Shown here piece after piece: positions 10,978 to 22,057 of a DNA stretch of 64,000 bases. Location of the stretch: positions 372,001 to 436,000 of the forward strand of contig MU004181.1 in NCBI GenBank assembly GCA_010093605.1, written 5' to 3'. The stretch's first letter is position 1, and every line of letters begins with the position of its first letter. The position numbers were made by a program, and so were the translations under genes. The notes beneath the pieces are model-generated. The model was not told the origin of the DNA, searched no databases, and saw nothing but the letters and a program-made list of their open reading frames with translations. The stretch comes from Lophium mytilinum. Taxonomy: Eukaryota > Ascomycota > Dothideomycetes > Mytilinidiales > Mytilinidiaceae.

Positions 10978-12441
10978 CTAGGACACGCTGGACTTGGGAG
11001 GATGCTCTCCTTTCAGTACCTCGCTGTACTTTGGCCCCTTCGAGGACGACCGTGCAGGTATCGCAAGTTTGGCAGGAGGGCTAGCCGCCTTGCTGGATTT
11101 TGGCAACTTTGATGACGACCGTGCAGGTATCGCAGGTTCTGGAGGAGCGCCAGCTGACTCGCGAGTCCAATGTGGCTGGTTGGTGGCCGAGAACGTGTTG
11201 ATGAAGGTCGACCTGTTGATCAGTCCTGGCTGCGCTGTTCGAACCTTATTTAGCTCGCCAATTGTTGGGATGCGATACAACGTCTTCCTTGGGGCCGGAG
11301 TCCTGTCATTGCTTGCTGCCTCAACGCTACCATTCTTCTCAGCCCCCCGTCGAAGGACGCTGCTCGGCGTTCGTTCTGGGGTCTTTGGCGGAACCTTCGG
11401 TGGTGTGCTCGGTGGTGTCGCTGGCGGAGATCCCAACGACCGGAAAACGTCCTTCGCCTTCGAGAGGCTCCGGGCGAGGTGGCCTTCTTTTGCCGGGCCT
11501 TCGTCGTCCGACCTGAATTGTTCCTGGTATCTCGGCGAATTGTAGGACTCGTCGCGCATCCAGCTCGTGTTCTCCCAGCCATCTGACCCTTCTGGTGCCG
11601 CGTACTTTCCCGGCTTGTAGATCGGATGAACCCGGCAGAAAAGACCATTCTCCTGCCGAGTCTGCTTCTCCTCGCCTTCAGGCAGGGTGAAGCTGACCTT
11701 CTTCTTCGTGGGAGAAGTGGAGGCAGCCGCTGGGTGGAGGACTTTGCCCTCCTGGTCGTATAGGCTCTCAATGGCCTTCCATAAATCCTCGACCGCCATG
11801 GCCGCAGTTTTGCATGCAGAAACGTCTACTTCTGGATGTTCTACCTCCCAGGCCCGCTCTTTTTCGACGTGATGGCCGCACGAGTTCTCGTAATTCGCGA
11901 CCCAGGCTCGTGACTTTCGGAGCAACTCCCAGCGAGCTAGCTTTGCTTCATTGGCTGCGTATGGTGGCGGAAGGCGTCGAAGCTTCTGGCAAAGTTCTGG
12001 CACAAGCCGTCTCGCCACGCAGACGGGGCAGACCTGGGTGCCTGACGGCGAAGCTGGGTGAAGGAAATGGCCACAGAGCCTGGCCTTGCGGACCACTCCC
12101 AGGATTGGGCGGGGCCGAGGAGTCAGAGGTGGGGTTGGACGAGGCGCCTGTGGGAGATTTGCATGATCGCCCTTCTCCCTCTTCGGAGATGACCAAGAGC
12201 CATATTGCCTCTGGGCATCAATGAAGGCCACTGGGTCCAACAGGGGAGCTGAAGGCCGGATGCACATGGCTGCTTGATGATGGTTTGCAGATGAAGAAGC
12301 TCGCGTTGGCTGGTGGTTTGTGAAGTGGGTGTGCTGGTTGGTGTGACTCTGAAGGGAGTTGTGTTGATGAGTCTCTACAACTACCTGCTCCGAATCAGTT
12401 CTTGTAGACCGAAGAGTCTGCTGGGATGAGCGATGATTCAT
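10978..12441 (-). CDS. Ser/Pro-rich protein with Cys/His clusters, unknown
   Basis: A single open frame of 487 aa starts at the ATG in 12439-12441; the frame is open further upstream but only through a GTG. An N-terminal Gln/His/Ser-rich stretch precedes a possible metal-binding region at about residues 120-200: LCGHFLHP followed by CPVC and, about 50 residues on, CGHHVEKE. The remainder is low-complexity and proline-rich (PATPPSTPPKVPPKTPE) and carries a near-duplicate, AIPARSSSKLPK / AIPARSSSKGPK, in the last 60 residues. A disordered regulatory or scaffold protein is likely, but nothing identifies a pathway. The neighbouring plus-strand open frames are shadows of it. Confidence 0.7.
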   Translation of the reverse strand: MNHRSSQQTLRSTRTDSEQVVVETHQHNSLQSHTNQHTHFTNHQPTRASSSANHHQAAMCIRPSAPLLDPVAFIDAQRQYGSWSSPKREKGDHANLPQAPRPTPPLTPRPRPILGVVRKARLCGHFLHPASPSGTQVCPVCVARRLVPELCQKLRRLPPPYAANEAKLARWELLRKSRAWVANYENSCGHHVEKERAWEVEHPEVDVSACKTAAMAVEDLWKAIESLYDQEGKVLHPAAASTSPTKKKVSFTLPEGEEKQTRQENGLFCRVHPIYKPGKYAAPEGSDGWENTSWMRDESYNSPRYQEQFRSDDEGPAKEGHLARSLSKAKDVFRSLGSPPATPPSTPPKVPPKTPERTPSSVLRRGAEKNGSVEAASNDRTPAPRKTLYRIPTIGELNKVRTAQPGLINRSTFINTFSATNQPHWTRESAGAPPEPAIPARSSSKLPKSSKAASPPAKLAIPARSSSKGPKYSEVLKGEHPPKSSVS

Positions 12442-13471
12442 ATGGGGCAGTGAATGTGCTTCGTGAAGGCAGAATGATAGTACCAAAGTGCCAAACCGAT
12501 GAAATCTATGTTTGGATTCAATTATATATGTCTCCACAACGAATGATGAGGTCGTACAATGATGATGTAGACTGTATAATTCGCCATATACCACACATTG
12601 TGTTGGTAGGACCTATTCATTGTCGAGTTGTTGATCGCAGGTAGTTTCGACGACATGCATCCTGGATCGTTTGGGACCTGCGGCAAGTTGAGGGTATAGC
12701 ATAGAGGTGTCCTAGGGCTGAGAGAATGGGCGAACGTGCTAGGTTCGCAATATAAGCGTTATGTCCAATGAGCTTAGCCTCATCCTAGCCAGGGCGCTTT
12801 CTTATACCATATTCTGCAACGTTTTAGACATCAAACGGCGGCGCAATTGATTGATGGATTGTTGACAACGGTCAAATTAATTGTCATCAGAATGCGGAGG
12901 AACAGCGTGGTAAGGTTTGAGAAGTATGACGCAGATATCTACTGCAAGTTAGCATAGTAGCAGGAAAGGGTTCAGATCTCTAGTTCTGCGACAAAGGTAT
13001 GGACTTGCTTGAAAATACGCCGGGGTACACCCATAAGACCTGCAGGTACCACTTACGACGTAAGGGTTGATGCAGCGAAATTGGATTACATTCTAACTGC
13101 GTCACCCGCTCGCTGAGCTACTCCTTAATGTAGAAGCCGCAATTGCTATTCCGACCGTGCTGGAAGATCGAAGCGTACATTATCCCACGTAAGGGAATTG
13201 TATCGTTGCAGGAGGGTCAAAGGCCATCGGAGCAATCTGGTGGTATTTGCGCAAGCAGTCTACTCGGGAAAGCCGTTTTATCGCCGCACAGCATCGGCGC
13301 CCTCGAACCTTTGGACGAGCTAGGCCCGTGCTACATGGTCGCCGAGAAGCCGACACCAGCAGCCCAGCGACAGTGCATTCGCCGCTCAACTTCAACACGC
13401 TCGCCCGGAGAAGACTCGCGTCAAGAACCCATCGTGCCCCTACGCCGCTTCTGTAGCGCCAACCTTTCGCG
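12442..13471. other. Intergenic, nothing clear
   Basis: Upstream regions of the divergent genes at 12441 and 13472. The plus frame at 13143-13535 has no motif and overlaps the likely 5' end of the next gene. No repeats or RNA genes were seen. Confidence 0.4.
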
Positions 13472-14426
13472 ATGCCGGGTCGCAAACGTGCCGCATCCCC
13501 ACCGCCTAAAATGGCACGACAAACAACCAGGGTGAAGCTAACTTTCAAGTAAGTGTATCGTAAGAACGATACGACATTCCGCTGATTCCACCAGCCTTCT
13601 GACCCAGCTCGGATCTCCCCTATTTTGTTTACCTAAGGAGCTCCGTGACCTTATCTTCGCCCACTCCATCGACGAAGATATCGTTCACATGTTGGGCACG
13701 ATGCCTACCTTGACCAGTACGCAGATAGCGGCCTATAGATACGGGTTGTGCGCATTGCCGCATACTGGCAAAGACGTGGAGAGAAATTCTAACACCAGCC
13801 CCGCTTTTAACGACAACTACACATACCGACTCCTGATTTCGAACATCGCGAAGCGCTTGAGTTGCGGTAAGCGGGGGCGCGTCGGCCCCATGCCGGAGTA
13901 CGCCTGCAAGCAGGCCATAATTGAGTTGAATGAAGCATGGTACAGGAGGACGACGTTCTGCTTCTGGGAGCCAAAGTATATGCTTTCGTACAGCCTAGCG
14001 CCCCATGCTCGTCTCGATCTTTTTAGCAAGCTACAGATTGTTCGCCCCCCTCACCGCGGCGTCAACGCAGGGTGGAAACATGTACTGACTGATCGTTTCT
14101 TGGCATCAACTCCGAGGTTGCAGTCTCTGCATAATACGATAACCCTTAACCCGTTGATCACGGATGACCAGTCTTTCCAGTGGATGCAACACCATAACGA
14201 CCTGGACCTGCTTCAAAACCCCAAGATGTGGCCTGTCGAGGTCCGGTTCATGAGCCACATTGTCAATCTCTTTCGCAGGAAGAATTTCAATGACGCCAAG
14301 AAAGTCACGGTTGTTGTTCTCGAAGATAGCTACTGGAGGGGATTCCCCAATGCTGTACCATCACCGCGACGATGGCCTGTCGCCGATAGGCTCAGGCTCG
14401 CCAATGAGGCCAAGTCCATCATCTAA
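13472..14426 (+). CDS. LPxExR-family protein, subgroup 2
   Basis: Two exons, 13472-13548 and 13595-14426 (intron 46 nt, gtaagt..ccaccag), encode 302 aa. A basic N-terminus (MPGRKRAASPPPK) is followed by the core FCLPKELRDLIFAHSIDED. The C-terminal half is collinear with the next gene: FLASTPRLQSLH, HHNDLDLL and RWPVADRLRLANEAK match FLAQTPLLQSLH, THQDLDLT and RWPAVDRLRLAELIK. The intron is at a different place from the DUF7730 genes to the left, so this is a distinct subgroup. Function unknown; a role as an F-box-like adaptor is only a possibility. Confidence 0.75.
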
Positions 14427-15463
14427 ACCATATCGACATACCCATCGAGACATTGAGAGAGCCCTCCCCCGTGCGGCATTCGAAGCGCTTGAAGACAATG
14501 TCGGCGGTTAGCTACGAAGGAACTTGCTTGGAGGGAGGAAAGGACGGCAAGGATACGCAGTGGGACTCTCGGAAGTCACTTCGATGATCCAATGCAATGA
14601 TGGGCACGCTAAGAGAATGTGCTTACACCGAGAGAAGCATTTTGAATGTAACGAGCAAGCGATGAAAAGCCGTTGGTCTTGAGGTCCATTGTTCGGATGG
14701 AACAATGCACTGTCAGGAGATAAAAACAAACCTGCGAAGACAAATGATCGATACTGAGGTTAGACAAGCAAGTTTCGAATTTCTTAGACTTTCAGAACTT
14801 CCAACTTCCAACTATCTCTATTTCCACATTTCCGTGATTCTCTAGACGTTATAGTACTAGATCATCATAACCTTAGGCACATAAGTATTGCTGTGCTCAG
14901 GCTCTATTCTTGCCCACTCGATACCACTGTCAGGAGTAACCTACTTTGCAGGTAGGTGAGCGGTCAGAAGCCCTCCCTGATGCATTGCATCTTTGACTGT
15001 ATAAGACTGAGAAAGATTCTATCTCCCGCAGGAGAAGCCTGCACGTGACCGGATAGCGTCTGATAGTCACGTGATCGTCAACTGTCAGATAGGTATTATC
15101 CATCACTCTGGGGTTCTATAGTATTGAGTTTCATATTGTATTCTGAGTTCGAAGCAGTTGTATGAGTACTTCGAGTAGAGACTCCATAAAGCAATATGCC
15201 GATAGTTGATCAAGTTGCTTTGGTTCATGGCAGGCGGGGTTCCGTGGTTGACTTTCGTTGCCTACCATGGTTCATCGCTCGCGAGTTTTCCGACCGCACA
15301 AAGATCCTTCGGCTGGCAAATCCTTTCTCTTCATCCTTCAATAACTCTCAAACGCATTCTGCAAGCACCCACACCACATTTGCGCCTTCGTAACCAACGT
15401 CGCAGAACTTTACCATTCGAGCCTTCTTCCACTGTGCAAAAGGTCGCAGTAATTCGCCTCGTG
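14427..15463. other. Intergenic with CACGTG pair before the 15464 gene
   Basis: CACGTGAC at 15042-15048 and CACGTGAT at 15068-15074 lie about 400 bp upstream of the next start codon. No open frame here shows a credible protein. Confidence 0.4.
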
Positions 15464-16434
15464 ATGGCAGACTTGTTAACGAGACGTGGCATCTCCTCAG
15501 AGTGTGTTCTCCGCCTTTCTCCCCAAAAAGATCCTGCACTAACTTGCCCAGTGCATCCCAGCAAGCCAACTCTCGACTTTACCAGCTGCCCCAGGAAATC
15601 CGCGACATGGTCTTTGATCTTGTAGTCGAAGCGCAAAACCTGCACGTATATTCAAATCGCATGCAGAAGCTCATATTGGTCATCTGCAAGATCCCCTACA
15701 GCATGACAGATGCGGAACGTCTGAGCCAGGCTGGCCGGGGTGTTCTAGACCAAGTCGGGTGCGGAGCCCATCAACGAATGGCTCATGTTTTTGATTGTCG
15801 AGAACTTTTGGTGGTCGATGCTCACACGGGCTCTGTCTGCAAGAAATTCTATGTTGACATCAGCCTAGCCAGATATAGGAACTGGACACTTTCTTTCGAT
15901 CACCCAAAGGCTTTGCGAAAGCTTTTCCAACGATCGCACTTTCGCGCCGACTTAATCAGAAGTATCCATATATACGGGGAATGCTTTCGGTATTTCATGG
16001 GGCCTGGTTGGCCAGGTGTGATAAACCATCATTTCCTGGCGCAGACTCCGCTCCTCCAAAGCCTTCATATCGGTCTTGATCCAGTGGACAACATATCCTT
16101 ACAATATATTCAGACGCATCAGGATCTGGATCTCACCGACAGATCGAACAAGTTGCCCGAGAGTCTTCGTCCCCTTGTGGCCGTTCTGAATATCTTGCGC
16201 AAGCGGAAGTTTGCGTCCTCCAGCAAAGTCACTTGCCAAGTTCTGGACCGCTACCCGCGATGGCCAGCCGTTGACAGACTGAGACTTGCGGAGCTTATAA
16301 AGAAGGCCATCCTAACCCACGATCCTTCGCCGCTGCGGACATCTGAGCGTATTAAGGCAAATTCTCAGGTCAATTATGTCGGCATGGAACTTGAAGGGGA
16401 CGAACCGAGAACAAAGAGGAGGAGGGCTAGATAG
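15464..16434 (+). CDS. LPxExR-family protein, subgroup 2, paralogue of 13472
   Basis: Proposed exons are 15464-15501 and 15552-16434. The 50-nt intron has donor gtgtgt, branch gcactaac and acceptor cccag, giving MADLLTRRGISSD-ASQQANSRLY and 306 aa. The alternative, an uninterrupted frame beginning at 15502, has only a GTG start. The core is YQLPQEIRDMVFDLVVEAQN. The C-terminal half aligns with the 13472 gene, and the tail is basic (RTKRRRAR), a possible nuclear signal. No enzymatic motif. Confidence 0.7.
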
Positions 16435-16807
16435 AGAGGAACATTCTCATGATGCCCTAGCATCCCATACGGTCCCTATGCTTCCTCCAGTCCACCTGGT
16501 CATTCTTCAACACTCTGCCAAGTGGATCTCTTTTGCTCCACAATTTTGACGTCTGCATTGGCCCCGGTAACGGCGCCAAGACAGTGCCAAACCGATGTCG
16601 TAATAGCTTCGACTTCCCATTCCTCTGAGTCTCTTCGATATACGAAAATGAGGCTATGCGGCACGGATCTGATATTCTGGAAATTATCAACTTGGCGTTC
16701 CTGGGCACGCCGTGACTTACGGACTCTACCCAGTCACGCTTTGCCTCTCGAGTTGACTACATGTAAGAATCCACGTCAACAATATTCACTCTGGAGACAC
16801 CGACCAA

Positions 16808-16822
16808 CCATATATAAATATG
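16808..16822 (+). promoter_or_regulatory. TATA-like element
   Basis: CATATATAAATATG lies about 200 bp before the ATG at 17023, at a reasonable distance for a fungal core promoter with a 5' UTR. Weak, sequence-only evidence. Confidence 0.3.
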
Positions 16823-17022
16823 AAGGTCCCCGACCGGAGCTTGCAACCCGGGCCCTTGACACCAACCCACTTCCTGTCGCCCTCACCACCACCACATTTG
16901 CTCCATCTGCAAATCAAGACGCCTCCGACTAGGCCTTGGAAATCCGAACCCTGACATCAAGCTATCTTTCCGTCGCCCTCATCACCACCATATTCATTCA
17001 TCCACGAGGCGACACATCCACA

Positions 17023-18059
17023 ATGCCGCTCAACCACCTCGTTTTCTACGACAGCAACGGGAAAAAGCTTGATCTCGAACGCTCCGGGTTCAAAGAAATC
17101 TCAGCCCCAGATGGCATTCAGGCCGAATCCCGCCTCCACTCCCTGCCACGGGAGATCCGAGACATGATCTGGGAATATGCATGGGGTGGCCATGTCGTTC
17201 AAATAAGAGAGCGGGCCAAAACGAGCCGGAATTTCAGCCTCGACAATTCGTATGCGGCCAATGGAAGACACCGATGGAATCATCCGAGGCCAGCAAAACC
17301 GGCGCCGCTGGGCACATTGGGAAGATGTATGCTCGACTCACCGACCAGGACTTTCAAAAGTACTCAATGGACTCTTTGATCTCAATGTTCCACCCCTACG
17401 AATCGCCATCTTGGGCTGGCCTTCGCTCATGCAAAACCATGTAATACGAGGGCATGGAGAGGGTCTACAAGACAACTACATTCTTCTTCGGAAACCCAAT
17501 CTGTCTGGAACGCTTCGTCAAGAATCCATCAACGCCCGTACGTAGCCTCGCCTCAATCCGCCAAATGCACTTCGATCTCCATCATTGGCCCGAGTGGGAC
17601 GCCAACAGGTGGACTGAAATCGTTTCCGCGATTCCGGGATTGAAGTCACTGCACCTAACAATCACCGGCTCCGGCTGCCCATTAAGTCTCTGGGAGTACT
17701 TCGACTTGCGCCAATCTCCGCAGATCGTGGATCCTACAACAGACTATACCTGGCCATCGGCCTTGGGACATCTAGCCACGATGTTGCCAGCGTTCCAGCA
17801 GCTCAGACTGGACGAACATCGCACCACGTGCACGATTGAGCAATTGCATGGAACTCCAAGAAGACTGAGCCATCGCCCACATATTATACTGGTGATGTAC
17901 GGCCAGACCTTTTGGCAGATCGGCCCAGACGTCCCTTACACTGTGAAGGACACGAGGAAGCTGGCGGAGCAGATACGGGGCTTTCTGCTACGTCGGGTGC
18001 CGGATGAGAGGGCTCCCAACGGCACAAATGACCAAGGTAGAGTTGATGAGCTCGAGTAA
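17023..18059 (+). pseudogene. LPxExR-family gene interrupted by a TAA at the conserved intron site
   Basis: The frame starts at ATG 17023 and contains LHSLPREIRDMIWEYAWGG. It is best joined to the downstream frame by an intron 17250-17293 (gtatgc..gccag, no clear branch site). The second part runs to RSCKT and then, in frame, TAA at 17442-17444, after which it continues without shift as YEGMERVYKTTTFFFGN to 18059. In intact paralogues the intron sits exactly here (SCKR-I|YSEA), with donor GT after AT. Here AT-GTA-ATAC remains, as if an intron had been lost leaving GTA of its donor. So this is either a recent pseudogene or a truncated product. Confidence 0.6.
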
Positions 18060-19171
18060 GTGGGTCTGGATCTAGCTTCGAGCGTTGACATAGTACTGCC
18101 GAGGGGAGTGTAGTGGGATGTTTGGACTCCAGATGCTACTAGTTAGCGGGTCTTTCTTACATTCTTTCTGAATTCGCAACCATCACCAATATCGCCGATG
18201 GGTGAATGGGTAAACTTTACGGATTGTTGATTGTCGTATAGCTTTAATAGTAACATCTTCTTCAAGATACTAAACACGCGTCTCTTGACTGTGACAAGAG
18301 GAAACTAAAGCAGGAACAAATATTGACTCAAGGCTAAATTGCAAGCAGCGTGTCTAAATGAATGAGGACAGTCTGAGAGGCATGTCTGGCAGCCCATTCC
18401 TGACCAACATCTAGAAACGCGTGGGCAGTGGCTTTGTGTTGTCAATTCATCACGTACTTGAAAATGGGCTGCATAAAGAGAGTACAACGAGCTTCATCCT
18501 CTCTTCCCAAAACACCTCGTAGCCTGCTTGTAGACCGTGTTCACGCACTTGGATGTCAAGGGAACCCTTTTACTGCTTTGCAGACCCCTCAATCCTTCAC
18601 TGACGGCACTTGCCGAGCTGCGAGCCCGCACCAGCCGCTCTCACATGCCACCCACAGCTACCGAGCGTGCTTCCACCACATTCCACCACATTCCGCTCGA
18701 TACGCGAGGACCACCGCTGCTGCCTGGCCGGCCGCTGGTGATCCGGAGTGGCCACTGACTAAGCCTCTGGCGAATTTTCTACTATAAGAGGCCGACCCCC
18801 AGCCCTCCTCCTTCTTTTCTTCAGTGGTCACACCCGCGTGCTGGCAGAACCACCACCCAGTTGGGGCAGACCGAGCTCATGAATCCGGTCTGCCTGGAGT
18901 TGCATTGCCCCACTGCTCTCCATGGTACCCCTTCGGGGGTCCCACCGGCACAATCTTTGGAACCCGCTCTTCGAGCAAACTCTTTTGTCTTTTCATTGAT
19001 GTTTCTGCCTTGTGCAGGACTTTGAAGAAGAGATTTGGTGGTGAGACGCGCTTTGAGGTTGAGGTAGGAGACCTTTTTCTCTTGGATCCTTGCACGCGTC
19101 GTTGTGGCTTGTTCTTGTCGGTGGCTCTTGATGATGGTACGAGTCAGCTCTTGTTTGATGGCGAAGCCGTT
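18060..19171. other. Long spacer, no supported gene
   Basis: Several overlapping frames on both strands were read (for example 18537-18758 plus, 18877-19095 minus). None has a recognisable motif, supported splice sites or a start in context. Confidence 0.4.
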
Positions 19172-19235
19172 GAGCACGCGTGGTGGTGAGGTTCCTGAGC
19201 ACGCGTAGGTGGTGATGAAGGTGGCGAGCACGCGT
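19172..19235 (+). repeat. Three GAGCACGCGT repeats
   Basis: Identical decamers at 19172-19181, 19197-19206 and 19226-19235 lie within a degenerate 25-29 bp tandem repeat. Each holds ACGCGT, the core of MluI cell-cycle boxes in yeasts; whether that is meaningful here is unknown. Confidence 0.6.
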
Positions 19236-19498
19236 TAACCAGCATCATTACGAGGCAGCTCAATGTCAACATTCTTTCCAATGCTCAAACCCCTCTCCCT
19301 CAGATGATAATCAACGCGTTTTGGGCCGCCACAGCGTTGTTGGAGCTGCAAGCCTTTCTCAAGACATGATCGAAATCCCTTCATAACAGCGTCCTGAACA
19401 CCCTCATCAACAGCCTCATCTTTCCCAGCAGTTCTTGCCACCCATATTACACCCTCCAACTCCACTCTCCTGACGAGGGTTGCCGCCAGCGAAGGCAC
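19235..19498 (-). CDS. Uncertain small ORF
   Basis: An 87-codon minus frame, GTG-started, with coding-like composition (DEGVQDAVMKGFRSCLEKGLQ, RERGLSIGKNVDIELPRNDAG). An in-frame TAG lies just upstream and no convincing acceptor was found. It would start within about 30 bp of the divergent gene at 19525, which argues against an independent promoter. Possibly a relic exon. Confidence 0.25.
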   Translation of the reverse strand: MPSLAATLVRRVELEGVIWVARTAGKDEAVDEGVQDAVMKGFRSCLEKGLQLQQRCGGPKRVDYHLRERGLSIGKNVDIELPRNDAG

Positions 19499-19524
19499 TC
19501 TACTTGTGGATACCTATCTCCAGA

Positions 19525-20193
19525 ATGGAAAGGGCAGGGACGGTACGTCCTCGGCACTTCAAAACGACATTCTGACACACGTAGTAGTCGCAGTATCGTA
19601 GAGCCCTCAAATGCAAGCCGCGATGCATCCTCCCTACGTCGTTCCCACCTACAGCGCCTTTGGACCCAACCTCAACGATCTCGTCCGCTCTCAGAAGGCC
19701 ACAGCCCAGCCTTCCCCTCGCCACGTCTCACCTTTTCTCGACGGCCGTGTTCGAAACGCGACCGCCCTCCCAACTTGATCTCTTACATTGGGGAATGACC
19801 GCAAGAGTAAGAAGCCTTCGAAGGCAGCCATATAGCGCCAGGACCATTTCGTCAACCACGAGCCTGTCTTGTCGGAATGCGAGGGCATAGTTTGATAATC
19901 AATATCTGCAGGCCACAACCCAGCGCTGCTTGATGACACCGACGCTAGAACGCGTTGTCGGGGAGATACTGTCAAATCTCCGGCGACTGAAGCCACATAC
20001 AAATTTCTGTATGCATCTGCAACTTGTTGGGCTATCTGCCACCAGCTGCGTCGATCGCGAAACAAATCGAAGCATTGACAGTACACTGCTATCGTATTTG
20101 CAACACGCTGTCGCCCTCCTCAAAGCCGATCCTCATATCGACCAGTTGGTTGCCGGAGTAGGTTGGATTGTGGGCGGCGTTACAATATCGTGA
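19525..20193 (+). CDS. Small three-exon gene, unknown
   Basis: Exons are 19525-19542, 19588-19806 and 19912-20193, encoding 172 aa. Intron 1 (gtacgt, branch ctgacac, acceptor gtagtag) and intron 2 (gtaaga..tctgcag) both keep phase. The product begins MERAGT, has a Pro/Ser/Thr-rich middle, then FETRPPSQLDLLHWGMTAR, and a C-terminal helical region LERVVGEILSNLRRLKPHT and DSTLLSYLQHAVALLKADPH. It is cytosolic by appearance, with no signal or membrane segment. I do not recognise the family. The uniform reading quality across three spliced frames is the evidence that it is real. Confidence 0.52.
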
Positions 20194-20935
20194 TCATAAC
20201 CATGAATTGCTGAACTCTACACTCACGAGCTGTGCCATTAAACTAATCCTTCTCCGGCACTTCACTCGTCGCGAGCACCAGTGGAGCTCTCTCCGCCTGG
20301 GGCTTTGCGGAAGGGAATGGGGTGGCATAGTATCCGGCATGCATGAAAGTCTCCCATCGGACTACGTGAGCTGACAATGCGTGGACAGATCAAGCCCGTC
20401 GACGTCTTCTCCCCCTACAACCCCACGTGGTACGAAAGAATATCGGAATCGAATGAAGCGGAAGCAGGCGGAGGCTAGAGGCATGCGCGAGAACTGTTCG
20501 GAGGACCACGAACGCTCCTGGCATTGCAATTGCAATTCGTCTCGCCGCGGAGATGATAGGGTATACAAAAGTATTTGCACGCGGAATATAAAGAGGTTAC
20601 TAAGGCTACGGTCTAGGAGGGAACGGTTTAAGATTTTGGGATTGATGTGTAACATAGGAACGCGGGCCTAATATGTCGAGGCTGACTTGGAGACATTGCA
20701 TGGGTTGAGCAAATTGGATAGACTGAATCAAATGCATGTCTTCGTCTGCGATGGAAGGATTTCACATAATTACCCGACAACCAATGTATCACCCAGAGAG
20801 CATTCAATCCGGAAAATAATTTGTCAAGATATCATTGTTTCCTATCAAGTAGATAACGTGCTGGAGAAGGCTAGCCATAGGCAAACTGATCTAGCTCAAC
20901 TTGGGTGTCCTAGCTCTTTGCTGTTCGAGAGTATC
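20194..20935. other. Spacer between convergent genes
   Basis: A 35-codon plus frame begins at ATG 20377 (GQIKPVDVFSPYNPTWYER) and might be a small exon, but nothing joins to it. No repeats noted. Confidence 0.35.
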
Positions 20936-22057
20936 TCAATTCAGCATCAGCTGGTCCAAGTCAGCCCTCAGCGAGTTCCACATTGAGGCAAGAACCTTTA
21001 TGAGGCATAGTACAACAAGACCACACGCGACCCCGACCAGTCCCCCCTCGCAGCCATATATTGCCGCCACAAGCCCAGCTGTGCTCAGGCCGACAAACGC
21101 CAGCAGAAGCAAGTAATAGAGTAGAACTTTCACCACTTTCTCCTCTCCCTCTCGGATGACCTCGTCCACTTTCCGAAAAACTTCTTCCACGTCTTCAATG
21201 AGCTCGTCCTCTTGGATGAGCTCTTCCTGTCCTCGAAGGAACTCTTCCTGTCCTCGAACGATCTCTTCCATGTCTCGGATGAGCTCTTCCTCTCCTCCAA
21301 AACGCTCGCCCTGTCCTCGAATTAACTCTTGCATGTCTTGGATGAGCTCTTCCTCTCCTCCAAGGCCATCCCCCTGTCCTCGAATAAGCTCTTCCAGGTC
21401 TAGGATGGGCTCTCCGTCTCCTGCAAAGCCCTCGTCCACGACTCGAATGTCCTCGTCCTCTATTTCATCAAGCTCGTTCGCTGCCAGACCGAGCCCATTT
21501 CGCCGAATACGCTCTAGAACGAGACCGTGTTGTCGGCGTTGATCGGCTTCAAAACCGACCTCCCCTGGCCAAAGGCGCTCGCGGCCCTGTTGGAAATCCG
21601 TCCAGAATTCGGCAACGAGCTCTTGCACTTCCTGTTCCATCTGCTCTCGCACTTGCATTCGCCTTCGCTCTAGCCTCGCTTCATGCATCACCCGCTCGTC
21701 ACGGTGGGTATCTAACATCCCAACAACGGCAAGCATCAGATCATCATCGACTTCATCGATGCCCTCACGGGTTTGCCGCACGGATTGGATGAGGGCAGTC
21801 TCGGGGTCGGTGCCGTCAAACATCTGGACTGTGCAGTATGGGCACTGGCGCTGCTCTTGATTCATCCAGCGGAGCACGCAGAATAGTCCCAATTCATGAC
21901 CGCATGCGGGCTTGGCAAGGACGTCGAAGTCGACGTTGAGTTTGTCGACCACGTATTCGTTGCTGGCTATCTCTGCGGCCACCAGGTTGCGGTCGGTAGC
22001 GGTCACGGCGAATGGATCTCTGCAGATTGGGCAGATATCAGAGTTCGGGTCTGCCAT
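20936..22057 (-). CDS. RING-type membrane protein with acidic amphipathic repeats
   Basis: Single exon, 373 aa, start ATG 22055-22057. The N-terminal RING has CPIC (residues 9-12), CGH (52-54), C60 and CPYC (72-75). The position usually filled by the second His/Cys after CGH is Gly (CGHELGLFC), a variant I recall from other fungal RING proteins. Residues about 215-305 hold repeats of the type EELIRGQG..GGEEELI.DM.ELIRGQG. Two hydrophobic segments lie near the C-terminus (VLLYYLLLLAFVGLSTAGLV; GLVGVACGLVVLCLIKVLA), so the RING should face the cytosol from a membrane. Likely an E3 ubiquitin ligase; substrate unknown. Head-to-head with the paralogue at 22530. Confidence 0.85.
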   Translation of the reverse strand: MADPNSDICPICRDPFAVTATDRNLVAAEIASNEYVVDKLNVDFDVLAKPACGHELGLFCVLRWMNQEQRQCPYCTVQMFDGTDPETALIQSVRQTREGIDEVDDDLMLAVVGMLDTHRDERVMHEARLERRRMQVREQMEQEVQELVAEFWTDFQQGRERLWPGEVGFEADQRRQHGLVLERIRRNGLGLAANELDEIEDEDIRVVDEGFAGDGEPILDLEELIRGQGDGLGGEEELIQDMQELIRGQGERFGGEEELIRDMEEIVRGQEEFLRGQEELIQEDELIEDVEEVFRKVDEVIREGEEKVVKVLLYYLLLLAFVGLSTAGLVAAIYGCEGGLVGVACGLVVLCLIKVLASMWNSLRADLDQLMLN

